A DNA stretch of 64,000 nucleotides, taken from Erythrobacter sp. CCH5-A1 (GTDB lineage: Bacteria; Pseudomonadota; Alphaproteobacteria; Sphingomonadales; Sphingomonadaceae). This document shows positions 36,667 through 45,819 of this stretch, in pieces. The position numbers and the translations under genes were made by a program. The stretch is from positions 1 through 64,000 of the forward strand of contig NZ_LSKQ01000125.1 in the NCBI RefSeq assembly GCF_001557115.1, written 5' to 3'. Each line of letters opens with the position of its first letter. Within the stretch, counting starts at the first letter, position 1. Under the pieces are notes generated by a model that did not search any database, was not told where the DNA came from, and worked only from the letters and a program-made list of their open reading frames with translations.

Positions 36667-38481
36667 ATGGCCACTCGCCCGCTCCCCTCATCTCCCGGTC
36701 TCGGCGCTCCGGTGCTGGGCGTTGCCGCCTCGCTTTCGGGCAAGGCGTGGCGCTGGCGCGGGGGGAACATGGAGCTGGGCGAGAACAATGTCACCGGCAT
36801 GGGCGGCCTCGACCATTCGATCCTCGACCAGTTGCTGCTGACCCGCGGCGTGGCCGAGGACGATCTCGCCCGCCATGCCGCGCCGACCTTGCGCGCTTTC
36901 CTCCCCGACCCTTCCACATTCCGCGACATGGACACCGCCGCCGCGCGCCTCGCCGATGCGGTCGCCACGCAGGAGCGGGTGACGATCTACGGCGACTACG
37001 ATGTCGACGGCGCGACCAGTGCCGCATTGCTTGTCGAGCTGCTGCGCCAGCTGGGGCTGGCGGCGGACTACTACATCCCCGACCGCCTGCTCGAAGGCTA
37101 CGGCCCCTCCGGAGAGGCGCTGGTCAAGCTTGCCCAGAGCGGATCGCAGCTGATCGTCACGGTCGATTGCGGCGCGATGGCGCACGAGGCGCTGGGAATG
37201 GCCAAGGCCGCGGGTGTCGATGTGATCGTAGTCGATCACCACAAGTGCTCGCCTGAGCTTCCCCCCGCCCATGCGCTGGTCAACCCCAACCGCCTCGACG
37301 AGAGCGATCTTGGCGCGGCCCACGGGCATCTCGCGGCGGTGGGCGTGGCCTTCCTGCTTGGCATCGCACTGGTCCGGACGCTGCGCGCGCGCGGCTGGTT
37401 CAAGGACCGGCGCGAGCCCGACCTCATCGGCCTGCTCGATCTGGTCGCGCTCGGCACGGTCGCCGATGTCGCCGCTCTCCACGGCCTCAACCGGGCCTTC
37501 GTGGCGCAGGGCCTGAAGGTCCTCGCCAGGCGCGAGCGGATCGGGATGGCGGCGCTGATGGACGCAAGCCGCCTCACCCGTGCACCGCAATGCAGCGACC
37601 TCGGCTTCGCGCTCGGGCCGCGGATCAATGCCGGCGGACGCATCGGCGAATCGACCCTCGGCGTGCGCTTGCTCACCACCACCGACCCCGAGGAAGCCCG
37701 CGCCATCGCCGCCCAGCTCTCGCAGCTGAACGAGGAGCGCCGCGCGATCGAGACACAGGTGCAGGAAGCCGCCGAGGCACAGCTGGCGGGCCAGCACAAC
37801 ATGGCGGTGCAGGTGCTCTCCGGCCACGGCTGGCATCCGGGTGTGATCGGCATCGTCGCCGGGCGGATCAAGGAGAAGACCGGTAAGCCTGCGGTCGTGA
37901 TCGCTTTGGACGAGGCACAGGGCAAGGGCTCCGGGCGCTCGATCAGCGGGGTCGATCTCGGTGCCGCAATCATCGCCGCGCGCGAGGCCGGGCTGCTGGT
38001 CGCGGGCGGTGGGCACGCGATGGCGGCGGGCCTCACGATCGAGCCTGCGCGCCTCGCCGACTTCGCGGGCTTCCTCGACGAGCGCCTCGCCCGCGATGTC
38101 GAGCGCGCGCGTGCCGGGGCGGCGATGCTGCTCGATCTCGCGCTGGCACCCGGAGGGCTCACCCCCGGACTGGTCGAAACGCTCGAGGCTGGCGGCCCCT
38201 ACGGCGTCGGCTGGCCTGCCCCGCGCATCGCGGTCGGCCCGGTGCGGATCGTCAAGGCGGACATCGTCGGCAAGGACCACGTGCGGATCATCGCGGCCGG
38301 CAACGACGGGCGGAGCTTCAAGGCGATCGCCTTCCGCGCGGCGGAGAGCGAGATGGGCCAAACACTCCTCCACCGCCACCAGGGCCGCCGCTTCCACCTC
38401 GCCGGGCGCGCTAAGATCGACGACTGGGGCAACCGCCCGGCCGCCGAACTGCAGCTCGAAGACGCCGCCTTCGCCGATTGA
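36667..38481 (+). CDS. recJ: Single-stranded-DNA-specific exonuclease RecJ
   Basis: A 604-aa DHH-family 5'-3' exonuclease for recombination and repair. Motifs I-III are VTIYGDYDVDGATSAALLVE, LIVTVDCGAMAHEAL and VIVVDHHKCSPE (the DHH); LGTVADVAALHGLNR follows, and the DHHA1 domain shows GRSISGVDLGAAI and VAGGGHAMAAGLTI. A C-terminal OB-like domain ends with the AELQLEDAAFAD type tail. The start at ATG 36667 gives a normal length. It is upstream of the tRNA-Glu gene. Confidence 0.97.
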   Translation: MATRPLPSSPGLGAPVLGVAASLSGKAWRWRGGNMELGENNVTGMGGLDHSILDQLLLTRGVAEDDLARHAAPTLRAFLPDPSTFRDMDTAAARLADAVATQERVTIYGDYDVDGATSAALLVELLRQLGLAADYYIPDRLLEGYGPSGEALVKLAQSGSQLIVTVDCGAMAHEALGMAKAAGVDVIVVDHHKCSPELPPAHALVNPNRLDESDLGAAHGHLAAVGVAFLLGIALVRTLRARGWFKDRREPDLIGLLDLVALGTVADVAALHGLNRAFVAQGLKVLARRERIGMAALMDASRLTRAPQCSDLGFALGPRINAGGRIGESTLGVRLLTTTDPEEARAIAAQLSQLNEERRAIETQVQEAAEAQLAGQHNMAVQVLSGHGWHPGVIGIVAGRIKEKTGKPAVVIALDEAQGKGSGRSISGVDLGAAIIAAREAGLLVAGGGHAMAAGLTIEPARLADFAGFLDERLARDVERARAGAAMLLDLALAPGGLTPGLVETLEAGGPYGVGWPAPRIAVGPVRIVKADIVGKDHVRIIAAGNDGRSFKAIAFRAAESEMGQTLLHRHQGRRFHLAGRAKIDDWGNRPAAELQLEDAAFAD

Positions 38482-38514
38482 GGCCCCCGCGCGATTTTTT
38501 CTCGCAAACGAGGC

Positions 38515-38543
38515 TTGACCGTCCCGAAACACCCCCCTAAAGG
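38515..38543 (+). promoter_or_regulatory. Predicted promoter of tRNA-Glu
   Basis: TTGACC (38515-38520) and TAAAGG (38538-38543) with 17-bp spacing, 20 bp before the mature tRNA 5' end. Confidence 0.6.
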
Positions 38544-38563
38544 CGCGCTCTCGCAATCGCGAC

Positions 38564-38638
38564 GGCCCCTTCGTCTAGCGGTTAGGACGCGGCCCTTTCA
38601 CGGCTGAAACACGGGTTCGATTCCCGTAGGGGTCACCA
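38564..38638 (+). tRNA. tRNA-Glu (anticodon TTC)
   Basis: The cloverleaf folds: acceptor GGCCCCT with AGGGGTC (one G-T pair), D arm GTCTAGCGGTTAGGAC, anticodon stem CGGCC/GGCTG with loop CTTTCAC (TTC at positions 34-36), T arm ACGGGTTCGATTCCCGT, discriminator A and an encoded CCA. It reads GAA/GAG. A promoter precedes it and a terminator follows at 38659. Confidence 0.97.
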
Positions 38639-38658
38639 CCTCGCAAGAGGCTGGAGAC

Positions 38659-38691
38659 AGGGCGGCAGGCTTCGTGCCTCGCCGCCCTTTT
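38659..38691 (+). terminator. Rho-independent terminator of tRNA-Glu
   Basis: GGGCGGC-AGGC (38660-38670) pairs with GCCT-(C)-GCCGCCC (38676-38687) over a short loop, followed by TTTT. Confidence 0.8.
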
Positions 38692-38767
38692 CGTTGCGCC
38701 GCGCCCTTGACTTGCGGCGCGCCTTGCGCCCTTCCCTCGCCCGCTGCCACGCTGTAAGGCGTGCGCC

Positions 38768-40021
38768 ATGGGCAGCGGCCAGAACATTCCCATCGCCGGT
38801 ATCCTGCTTGCGGCGGTGACCTTCGTGGCGCTGCTCCTGCTGGGGACCGACATCGTCATCGCCGTCGCCGTGCTGACCGTGTGGGTCGGCTCGCTGCTGG
38901 TCGCGGCCGGCCGCCCGCCCGAGCCGGCTAAGCCCAAGGCCAAGCCGCGCCTGACGCTCGAATCGATCAACGACCTGATCGAACATTCCTCGATCCCGCT
39001 CCTCATCACCGATCGCAACACCATCGCGCTCGCCAACCGCGCGGCCAGAAAGATGCTCGGGCCGCATGTGGTCGGCCAGGACGCGCGGGTGGCGCTGCGC
39101 CAGCCCGAGGCGATCTCATTGCTTGGCGAGACCCGCCAGGGCGAGGCGATCGTGCGCGGGCTCGTGCGGCGCGGGGACATCTGGCAGATCAGCCGCCAGA
39201 CGATCGACGACCGGTTGGCGATGCTCGAATTCATCAACCAGACCGCCGAGGCCGACATCAGCCGCGCGCACACCGATTTCGTCGCCAATGCGAGCCACGA
39301 GTTGCGCACGCCGCTCGCCGCGATCCTCGGCTATGTCGAGACCCTGCAGGAGGACGACGGGTCGATCGAGACGCCGGTCGCGAAAAAATTCCTCGGCATC
39401 ATCGAGCGCGAGGCCAAGCGGATGCAGGCGCTGGTGGGCGATCTGATGAGCCTCAGCCGGGTCGAGGCCGAAAAGCACGAATTGCCGACCGAGCGGATCG
39501 ACCTTGCGTCGCTGGTCGAGCGTGCCGCGCGCGATGCGGCCGGGCCCCAGCGCGGCGACCGGCTCGATATCGCTCTGGCCGCCGAACCGGTGGTGCTGGG
39601 CGATCTCCAGCAGCTCGAACAGGTGGTGCGCAACCTCGTCGACAATGCGCTCAAATACGGCGCGGCCGACCGGCCGGTGCATGTCGTGCTCGACCTTGCG
39701 CAGGGCGATTTGGCGCGGATCGCGGTCGTCGACGAGGGCGAAGGCATCGCGCCCGAACAGATTCCGCACCTCACCCGGCGCTTCTACCGCACCGATCCGG
39801 GCCGCAGCCGCGCCTCGGGGGGAACCGGGCTCGGCCTCGCGATCGTCAAGCACATCGTCGAGCGGCATCGCGGGCGGCTCGACATCACCAGCGAGCTCGG
39901 CAAGGGCACCCGCGTGGTGGTGCGCCTGCCGCTGGCCGAACCCGATCCGCCCGAGGAGACTCCCCCGCCCGAAGGCGAAGCCGAGGGCCCCCGGGCCGAG
40001 CAAACCCAACAAGCGTCATAG
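38768..40021 (+). CDS. phoR: Phosphate regulon sensor histidine kinase PhoR
   Basis: A 417-aa membrane kinase. Two close N-terminal hydrophobic segments (residues ~8-47) are followed by a Pro/Lys linker, a PAS-like domain (~65-150) and the HisKA box FVANASHELRTPLAAI with His 177. The ATPase domain has VRNLVDNALKYG, VVDEGEGI and GTGLGLAIVKHIV. The Pro/Glu-rich tail is variable. With PhoB (44404-45093) it forms the phosphate two-component system; here the kinase and regulator flank pst-phoU. Confidence 0.93.
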   Translation: MGSGQNIPIAGILLAAVTFVALLLLGTDIVIAVAVLTVWVGSLLVAAGRPPEPAKPKAKPRLTLESINDLIEHSSIPLLITDRNTIALANRAARKMLGPHVVGQDARVALRQPEAISLLGETRQGEAIVRGLVRRGDIWQISRQTIDDRLAMLEFINQTAEADISRAHTDFVANASHELRTPLAAILGYVETLQEDDGSIETPVAKKFLGIIEREAKRMQALVGDLMSLSRVEAEKHELPTERIDLASLVERAARDAAGPQRGDRLDIALAAEPVVLGDLQQLEQVVRNLVDNALKYGAADRPVHVVLDLAQGDLARIAVVDEGEGIAPEQIPHLTRRFYRTDPGRSRASGGTGLGLAIVKHIVERHRGRLDITSELGKGTRVVVRLPLAEPDPPEETPPPEGEAEGPRAEQTQQAS

Positions 40022-40030
40022 ACGTGTCTT
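40013..40030 (+). promoter_or_regulatory. Candidate Pho box upstream of pstC
   Basis: GCGTCAT (40013-40019), 4 bp, GTGTCTT (40024-40030): GTC-T units with an 11-bp period, matching the CTGTCAT-N4-CTGTCAT layout imperfectly. It overlaps the phoR stop and lies ~120 bp before pstC. Confidence 0.4.
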
Positions 40031-40148
40031 ATTTCTTCAACATGGCGCGGCCATGGCGTAAGGGCCGGTTGGCGCGGCGGGGGCCGGGTACGCACGTCTC
40101 GGCAATATCGACCATCGCGCACCCCTAGCAGGAAACACAGGGCCGTTC

Positions 40149-41534
40149 ATGTCGCCGATCACGCTGATCCTGATTGCATTGGGCCTCGGCCTGCTCGGCT
40201 GGCTGGCGGGCCGGGCGAAAGCATGGAGCTTCCAGTCGAGCGATCCTGCGCTGCGCCCGGCCTCGCGCCCGATCTATCACGCCTGGTTTGTCGCGCTGTG
40301 GGTGGTGCTGCCGGTGCTCGCCTTTGTGGCGGCCTGGTCGGTGATCGCGCCGAACCTTGTGCTGCAATCCGTGCTCGCCACGCCCGAGGCACAGGGTCTG
40401 ACCGGTCTCGGCTTCGAGCGTGACGCCTTTCTGGGCGAGGCCCGCGCGGTCGCGCTGGGGCAGGCGCCGGGAGTCTTCAACGACGAGGCCGAGCCGCTGA
40501 TCGCGCCGTTTCGCGAGGCTTTCGGATACTACAACACCATCGGCATCATCGTCACCGTGCTGATCGCTATCGCTGGAGGCATTATCGCCTTCCTGCGCCT
40601 TGCGCCGCAATTCGGCGCGCGCACCCGGGTCGAGCGGACGGTGATGATGATCCTGCTGCTGGCCTCGCTGGTCGCGATCCTCACTACGCTCGGCATCTTC
40701 GTGAGCCTCGTGTTCGAAACCATGCGGTTCTTCAGTTTCGTCTCGCCCGTCGATTTCCTGTTCGGCCTCAAGTGGGGGCCCGACACCCTGGCCGCGCCCG
40801 ATGCGGTCGACCCGTCGCGCTACGGCGCCGTGCCGCTGTTTTGGGGCACGATCTTCATCGGCGCGATCATCGCCATGGTGGTTGCGATCCCGCTGGGCCT
40901 GATGAGCGCGATCTACCTCACCCAATATGCCGACCCGCGCGTGCGCACCTGGATCAAGCCGCTGCTGGAATTGCTCGCGGGCGTGCCGACGGTGGTCTAC
41001 GGCTATTTCGCCGCGCTGACACTGGCGCCGATGATCCGCAACGCCGCCGTGGCGCTGGGCGCCGCCAACGCCTCGACCGAGAGCGCACTGGCCGCCGGGA
41101 TAGTGATGGGGGTGATGATCATCCCCTTCGTCTCGTCGATGGCGGACGATTCGATGGCCGCCGTGCCCGGCGCGATGCGTGACGGGAGCCTGGCGATGGG
41201 GGCGACCAAATCCGAGACGATCCAGCGCGTGCTGTTTCCGGCCGCTCTCCCCGGCATTGTCGCCGGCGTGATGCTAGCGGTCAGCCGCGCGATCGGCGAG
41301 ACGATGATCGTGGTGATGGCCGCCTCGCAGGCCGCCAACCTCACCGCCAACCCATTGGAGCCGATCTCGACCGTCACGGTCCAGATCGTCAACCTCCTGA
41401 CCGGCGAGCAGAGCACCGACCACCCGGCCACGCTCAGCGCCTATGCACTGGGCTTCGTGCTGTTCATGGTGACGCTCGCCCTCAACTTCATCGCCCTGCG
41501 CGTCGTCAAACGTTTCCGGGAGGCCTACGAATGA
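40149..41534 (+). CDS. pstC: Phosphate ABC transporter permease PstC
   Basis: A 461-aa inner-membrane permease of the long alphaproteobacterial type, with an extra N-terminal ~180-residue part (segments at ~3-21, 48-69, 130-150) before the core. The core has VSLVFETMRFFSFVSPVDFL, GLKWGP, PLLELLAGVPTVVYGYFAAL (the EAA-like loop contact) and RAIGETMIVVMAAS. It forms the channel with PstA. pstA overlaps its stop by 4 bp (ATGA). The periplasmic PstS is not encoded in this window. Confidence 0.95.
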   Translation: MSPITLILIALGLGLLGWLAGRAKAWSFQSSDPALRPASRPIYHAWFVALWVVLPVLAFVAAWSVIAPNLVLQSVLATPEAQGLTGLGFERDAFLGEARAVALGQAPGVFNDEAEPLIAPFREAFGYYNTIGIIVTVLIAIAGGIIAFLRLAPQFGARTRVERTVMMILLLASLVAILTTLGIFVSLVFETMRFFSFVSPVDFLFGLKWGPDTLAAPDAVDPSRYGAVPLFWGTIFIGAIIAMVVAIPLGLMSAIYLTQYADPRVRTWIKPLLELLAGVPTVVYGYFAALTLAPMIRNAAVALGAANASTESALAAGIVMGVMIIPFVSSMADDSMAAVPGAMRDGSLAMGATKSETIQRVLFPAALPGIVAGVMLAVSRAIGETMIVVMAASQAANLTANPLEPISTVTVQIVNLLTGEQSTDHPATLSAYALGFVLFMVTLALNFIALRVVKRFREAYE

Positions 41535-42823
41535 GCAGCATCCCCATGGGGACCGCCGAAGCGGCCGCCCCGCAGGCGCAACCCCTTGGCCCGACCCGCA
41601 CGGCCGCCTTCGAGGCGCGCCTTGCGAGGCGCTACCGGGCCGAGCGCAATTTCCGCTGGCTCGGCTTTGGCGCGGTGGCCTTCTCGGTCGCGGTGCTGGT
41701 GTTCCTGCTCGGCAACATGCTGGTCAACGGCATCGCCGGCTTCCAGCGCCCCGAACTTGCGGTGACGATCGACTTTCCCGCCAGCGGCATCACCGGCGAT
41801 GCCACCTCACTGACCGCGTCGACCGCCGGCCAGACGCTCGAGATGCAAGGGCTGCCCAAGATCGTGACCCTGTTCGCCGAGCAGCAGCTCGGGGCGGACG
41901 CCGCTAGGCAGATCGCGCCCGATGCCTGGCGCGATGTGGTCGCCGCGCTGGCCGATGACCCGGCGCTGATCGGCAAGAGCGAGACCTTCCACCTGCCGAC
42001 CACCTCGGCGCTCGGCGCTGCGCTGCAAGGCGAGGGCACGCCCGAGCTGCGCGCGCTCGCCAAGAAGCTTGCGGCCGAGGGTAAGCTGGCGCGCAACTGG
42101 GACTGGGGTTTCCTCGTCCGCTCGGACGCGACGACACCGCAGTCGGTCGGCATATGGGGCGCGCTCAAGGGCTCGATGCTGACCATGCTGGTGACGCTGG
42201 TACTGGCCTTCCCGATCGGCGTGCTCTCGGCGCTCTATCTCGAGGAATTCGCCCCGCGCGGACGCTGGACCGACATCATCGAGGTCTCGATCAGCAACCT
42301 CGCCGCCGTGCCCTCGATCATCTTCGGCCTGCTCGGCCTGTCGCTGTTCCTCGCCGCATTCCCCGACCTGCGTTCGGCGCCGATCATCGGCGGGATGACC
42401 TTGGCGCTGATGACCATGCCCGTGATCGTCATTTCGGGGCGCAATGCGATCAAGGCGGTGCCGCCCTCCATCCGCGACGGGGCGCTCGCCATCGGCGCCT
42501 CGCCGGTGCAGGTGGTGTTCCACCACGTGCTGCCGCTGGCGCTGCCGGGAATGCTGACCGGCACGATCATCGGCATGGCCCGCGCGCTGGGCGAGACCGC
42601 GCCGCTGCTGCTGATCGGCATGCGCATCTTCGTCGCCACCCCGCCCGAAGGCTTCTCCTCGCCCGCCACGGTCCTGCCGATGCAGATCTTCCTGTGGTCG
42701 GACGAGGTCGACCGCGGCTTTGTCGAGCGCACCTCTGCCGCCATCATCGTGCTGCTGGTGTTTCTGCTCGCCATGAACGGCCTTGCCATCTACCTCCGCA
42801 ACAAGTTCGAGAAACGCTGGTGA
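41531..42823 (+). CDS. pstA: Phosphate ABC transporter permease PstA
   Basis: A 430-aa permease, again longer than the E. coli protein: residues ~90-190 form a periplasmic insert ([36 protein letters not shown]) ahead of the transport core. [40 protein letters not shown] and [14 protein letters not shown] are the family motifs. It overlaps pstC by 4 bp and the pstB start by 4 bp. Confidence 0.95.
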   Translation: MSSIPMGTAEAAAPQAQPLGPTRTAAFEARLARRYRAERNFRWLGFGAVAFSVAVLVFLLGNMLVNGIAGFQRPELAVTIDFPASGITGDATSLTASTAGQTLEMQGLPKIVTLFAEQQLGADAARQIAPDAWRDVVAALADDPALIGKSETFHLPTTSALGAALQGEGTPELRALAKKLAAEGKLARNWDWGFLVRSDATTPQSVGIWGALKGSMLTMLVTLVLAFPIGVLSALYLEEFAPRGRWTDIIEVSISNLAAVPSIIFGLLGLSLFLAAFPDLRSAPIIGGMTLALMTMPVIVISGRNAIKAVPPSIRDGALAIGASPVQVVFHHVLPLALPGMLTGTIIGMARALGETAPLLLIGMRIFVATPPEGFSSPATVLPMQIFLWSDEVDRGFVERTSAAIIVLLVFLLAMNGLAIYLRNKFEKRW

Positions 42824-43608
42824 CTGTGATCCATCCCAACATGGCTGACGAAGGCGCGAAAATCCGCGCGCGCGACGTCTGTGTCTTCTACGGCGAGAAA
42901 CGCGCGATCGACCATGTGTCGCTCGACATCTCGCCCGATTACGTGACCGCCTTCATCGGGCCCTCGGGCTGCGGCAAATCGACGTTCCTGCGGTGCTTCA
43001 ACCGCATGAACGACACGATCGGTGCGGCCAAGGTGACCGGCCTGATCGAGCTCGACGGCGAGGACATTCACGGGCAGTCGATGGACGTCGTCCAGCTGCG
43101 CGCACGGGTGGGCATGGTGTTCCAGAAGCCCAATCCCTTCCCCAAGTCGATCTACGAGAACATCGCCTACGGGCCCAAGATCCATGGCCTCGCCGAAAAG
43201 AAGGCCGATCTCGACGTGATCGTCGAACGCTCGCTGACCCGGGCGGGCCTGTGGGACGAAGTCAAGGACCGGCTCGACGATTCGGGCACCGCGCTCTCGG
43301 GCGGCCAGCAGCAGCGCCTGTGCATCGCGCGCGCGATTGCTGTCGATCCCGAGGTGATCCTGATGGACGAACCGGCCTCGGCCTTGGATCCCATCGCGAC
43401 CGCCAAGATCGAGGAGCTGATCGACGAGCTTTCGGGCCGCTACGCGATCGTGATCGTCACCCACTCGATGCAGCAGGCCGCACGCGTCAGCCAGCGCACC
43501 GCATTTTTCCACCTCGGCAAGATGGTCGAGTATGGTCCCACCTCGGAGATCTTTACCAATCCCATCGAGGAACGGACGAAAGATTACATTACAGGACGTT
43601 ACGGCTGA
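42820..43608 (+). CDS. pstB: Phosphate ABC transporter ATP-binding protein PstB
   Basis: A 255-262-aa nucleotide-binding subunit. [20 protein letters not shown] is the Walker A and PstB signature, [18 protein letters not shown] the Q-loop region, [14 protein letters not shown] the ABC signature, and [16 protein letters not shown]alker [14 protein letters not shown] holds the switch His. A GTG at 42820 overlaps the pstA stop (GTGA); an ATG at 42841 is an alternative. The phoU ATG overlaps its stop (TGATG). Confidence 0.97.
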   Translation: MTVIHPNMADEGAKIRARDVCVFYGEKRAIDHVSLDISPDYVTAFIGPSGCGKSTFLRCFNRMNDTIGAAKVTGLIELDGEDIHGQSMDVVQLRARVGMVFQKPNPFPKSIYENIAYGPKIHGLAEKKADLDVIVERSLTRAGLWDEVKDRLDDSGTALSGGQQQRLCIARAIAVDPEVILMDEPASALDPIATAKIEELIDELSGRYAIVIVTHSMQQAARVSQRTAFFHLGKMVEYGPTSEIFTNPIEERTKDYITGRYG

Positions 43609-44276
43609 TGGCTGAACACACCGTCAAGGCTTTCGACGAAGACATCACCCGCCTGCGCGGGCTGATCGCCGAAATGGGTGGCCTCGCCGAAGTCGCCATC
43701 GCGGAGAGCCTTGATGCGCTGGTGCGCGGAGACGAGGTGCTGGCCGAACAGGTGGTGGCCCGCGACAAGCGCATCGACGCGCTCGAGACCGAGGTCGACA
43801 AGCTCGCGGTCCGCATCATCGCCCTGCGCGCGCCGATGGCCGATGACCTGCGCGAAGTGATCGCCGCGCTCAAGATCGGCGGGGTGCTGGAGCGTATCGG
43901 CGACTACTCCAAGAACATCGCCAAGCGCACCGGCATGATCGAAGGCCGCGCCCGGTTCGAACCCCTCACCCTGCTACCCACCATGGGCGAGCTGGCGGGC
44001 GAGATGGTCCACGATGTGCTCACCGCCTATGCCGCGCGCGATCCCGACCTCGCGCGCGAGGTGATCGCCACCGACGTCAAGGTCGACGGCTTCTACAATT
44101 CGATTTTCCGCAATCTCGTCAGCTACATGGTCGAAAACCCTTCGACCATTTCGAGCGCGGCACAGCTGCTGTTCGTGGCCCGCAACATCGAGCGGATCGG
44201 CGATCATGCGACCAACGTGGCCGAAATGGTCCACTTCGCCGCGACCGGCGTCTACCCGCCCGAAGGCGACCGCTGA
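43608..44276 (+). CDS. phoU: Phosphate signalling protein PhoU
   Basis: A 222-aa all-helical protein with two PhoU repeats (TVKAFDEDITRLRGLIAEMG and the second from about residue 120). Metal-cluster ExxxD-type helices are present in VARDKRIDALETEVDKLAV and EVIATDVKVDGFYNSIFR. PhoU links PstB activity to PhoR and suppresses the Pho response when phosphate is sufficient. It is translationally coupled to pstB. Confidence 0.95.
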   Translation: MAEHTVKAFDEDITRLRGLIAEMGGLAEVAIAESLDALVRGDEVLAEQVVARDKRIDALETEVDKLAVRIIALRAPMADDLREVIAALKIGGVLERIGDYSKNIAKRTGMIEGRARFEPLTLLPTMGELAGEMVHDVLTAYAARDPDLAREVIATDVKVDGFYNSIFRNLVSYMVENPSTISSAAQLLFVARNIERIGDHATNVAEMVHFAATGVYPPEGDR

Positions 44277-44288
44277 GGCGGCTTTTTG

Positions 44289-44306
44289 CTGTAACGCTCC
44301 TGTTGA
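44289..44306 (+). promoter_or_regulatory. Candidate Pho box upstream of phoB
   Basis: CTGTAACGCTCCTGTTGA: two CTGT units 11 bp apart, the Pho-box spacing. It lies ~100 bp upstream of phoB, fitting autoregulation. Confidence 0.45.
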
Positions 44307-44403
44307 AAACTTGCCATGCGGGTTTTCATCAAACTGTAGTGGAAGTGAAACATAGGGGCGGCGAAGCGTCCTCGTGGGGGAGGCGCAAGGAGGCAACAGC
44401 CGC

Positions 44404-45093
44404 ATGTCCGCTGCCAAACTTCTGCTGGTCGAAGACGATCCGGCGCTGTCCGAACTGCTCGAATACCGCTTCCAGAACGAAGGCTACGCCGTGCGCTGCA
44501 CCGGCGATGGCGACGAGGCGCTGGTGCTCGCCTCGGAGGAAGTGCCCGATCTCATCATCCTCGACTGGATGATCGAGGGCACCAGCGGCATCGAAGTCTG
44601 CCGCCGCCTGCGCCGCGACAAGGACACCGCGCACGTCCCCATCATCATGCTGACCGCGCGCGAGGCCGAGGATGACCGCGTGCGGGGCCTGGAAACCGGC
44701 GCCGATGATTACCTGACCAAGCCATTTTCCCCGCGCGAGCTGCTTGCCCGGGTCGCGGCGGTGATGCGTCGCATCCGGCCGGCGCTGGCGGGTGAAACGA
44801 TCGAGGTCGGCGATCTCAGGCTCGACCCCGTCGCGCACAAGGTCCAGCGCCGCGGCCGCGCGCTCCAGTTGGGCCCGACCGAATACCGCCTTCTGAAATT
44901 CTTCATGGAGAGCCCGGGCCGGGTGTTCAGCCGCGGCCAGCTTCTGGACGGCGTGTGGGGCACGGGATCGGACATCGAGCTGCGCACGGTCGACGTTCAC
45001 ATCCGCCGCTTGCGCAAGGCGATCACCGTCGAAGCCGCCAAGGACCCGATCCGCACCGTGCGCTCGGCCGGTTACGCGCTCGAAGCGGTCTAA
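44404..45093 (+). CDS. phoB: Phosphate regulon response regulator PhoB
   Basis: A 229-aa OmpR-family regulator. The receiver has the acidic pair in LLLVEDDPAL, the phospho-acceptor Asp 54 in LIILDWMIEGTSG, and the conserved Lys in DDYLTKPFSPRELL. The C-terminal winged helix shows LGPTEYRLLKFFMESPGRVF and ELRTVDVHIRRLRKAI. The ATG at 44404 fits; an upstream start is possible. Its last 4 bp overlap the convergent extensin-like gene. Confidence 0.96.
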   Translation: MSAAKLLLVEDDPALSELLEYRFQNEGYAVRCTGDGDEALVLASEEVPDLIILDWMIEGTSGIEVCRRLRRDKDTAHVPIIMLTAREAEDDRVRGLETGADDYLTKPFSPRELLARVAAVMRRIRPALAGETIEVGDLRLDPVAHKVQRRGRALQLGPTEYRLLKFFMESPGRVFSRGQLLDGVWGTGSDIELRTVDVHIRRLRKAITVEAAKDPIRTVRSAGYALEAV

Positions 45094-45809
45094 CGGCACA
45101 CTCCCGCCCAGCGATCATCCTGATCCAAGTGGAAGTGGTCCGCATGGGCCGCGTTGTAATCGGGCGATAGCACGGTGGCGAAGCTCCCGCAGGCCCCTTC
45201 GCGCACGGCGCGCAGGAAGCGGGCCTTCGAACCATCGCCCTCCCAGTCCTTGAGCACGCTGATCCGGCGGCCGTCTTTGAGCACGAAGGCGGCGATGTCG
45301 ATCGCGTTGGCGGTGGCGTGCTCGCTCCACGGGCCCTCGCTGTCGCCATACATCCGGCGGCAGGAGAAGGCGCCAAGGTGCTCGATTCGCCTGATTTCGC
45401 TGCCGAGGATCTGCCGCGCCGCCGGGGCGACGCTGTCGCGGCGCCAGATTTCCAGTGCTGCGGCGACGGGGCAAGTGACGGGCGGCGTGTCGGGGGCGAG
45501 CGGAAAGGCGCCGAGCCGCGTGCGGTCGGACCGCGCGCAGGGGCCTTCGCCGGTCGGCTCGAGTGCGGTGAAGGCAATGTCGCTACGCTCGAGCACCGCC
45601 CGGCATTCGCCCACATCGCCCTTCAGCCGGGCAAGTTTGGCGCGCGTCGCCCAGCCCGGCGGGTCGTTGAGGTTCAGCGGCGCCCAGGGGTTGTGCTGCG
45701 GGTGCGACTGGAGCCACTGCCACCCGGCGATGGCCAGCATCAGCGGCACCAGCGCGGCGAGCGCGAGGCGGGCGGCGCGGTAGTGGCGGTTGGGCTTCTT
45801 GCGGGGCAT
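45090..45809 (-). CDS. Extensin-like C-terminal domain protein
   Basis: A 239-aa protein with an N-terminal membrane anchor (LALAALVPLMLAIAGWQWL) and the extensin-like domain: LGAFPLAPDTPPVTCPVAAA, then SCRRMYGDSEGPWSEHATAN followed by AIDIAAFVLKDGR and HADHFHLDQDDRWAGVCR. The H/D residues in SEHATANAIDIA and HADHFHLD resemble zinc-dependent D-Ala-type peptidases, suggesting a cell-wall role. It begins 10 bp after dnaE2 ends and may be read from the SOS transcript. The stop overlaps phoB by 4 bp. Confidence 0.85.
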   Translation of the reverse strand: MPRKKPNRHYRAARLALAALVPLMLAIAGWQWLQSHPQHNPWAPLNLNDPPGWATRAKLARLKGDVGECRAVLERSDIAFTALEPTGEGPCARSDRTRLGAFPLAPDTPPVTCPVAAALEIWRRDSVAPAARQILGSEIRRIEHLGAFSCRRMYGDSEGPWSEHATANAIDIAAFVLKDGRRISVLKDWEGDGSKARFLRAVREGACGSFATVLSPDYNAAHADHFHLDQDDRWAGVCR

Positions 45810-45819
45810 TACGGGAACT

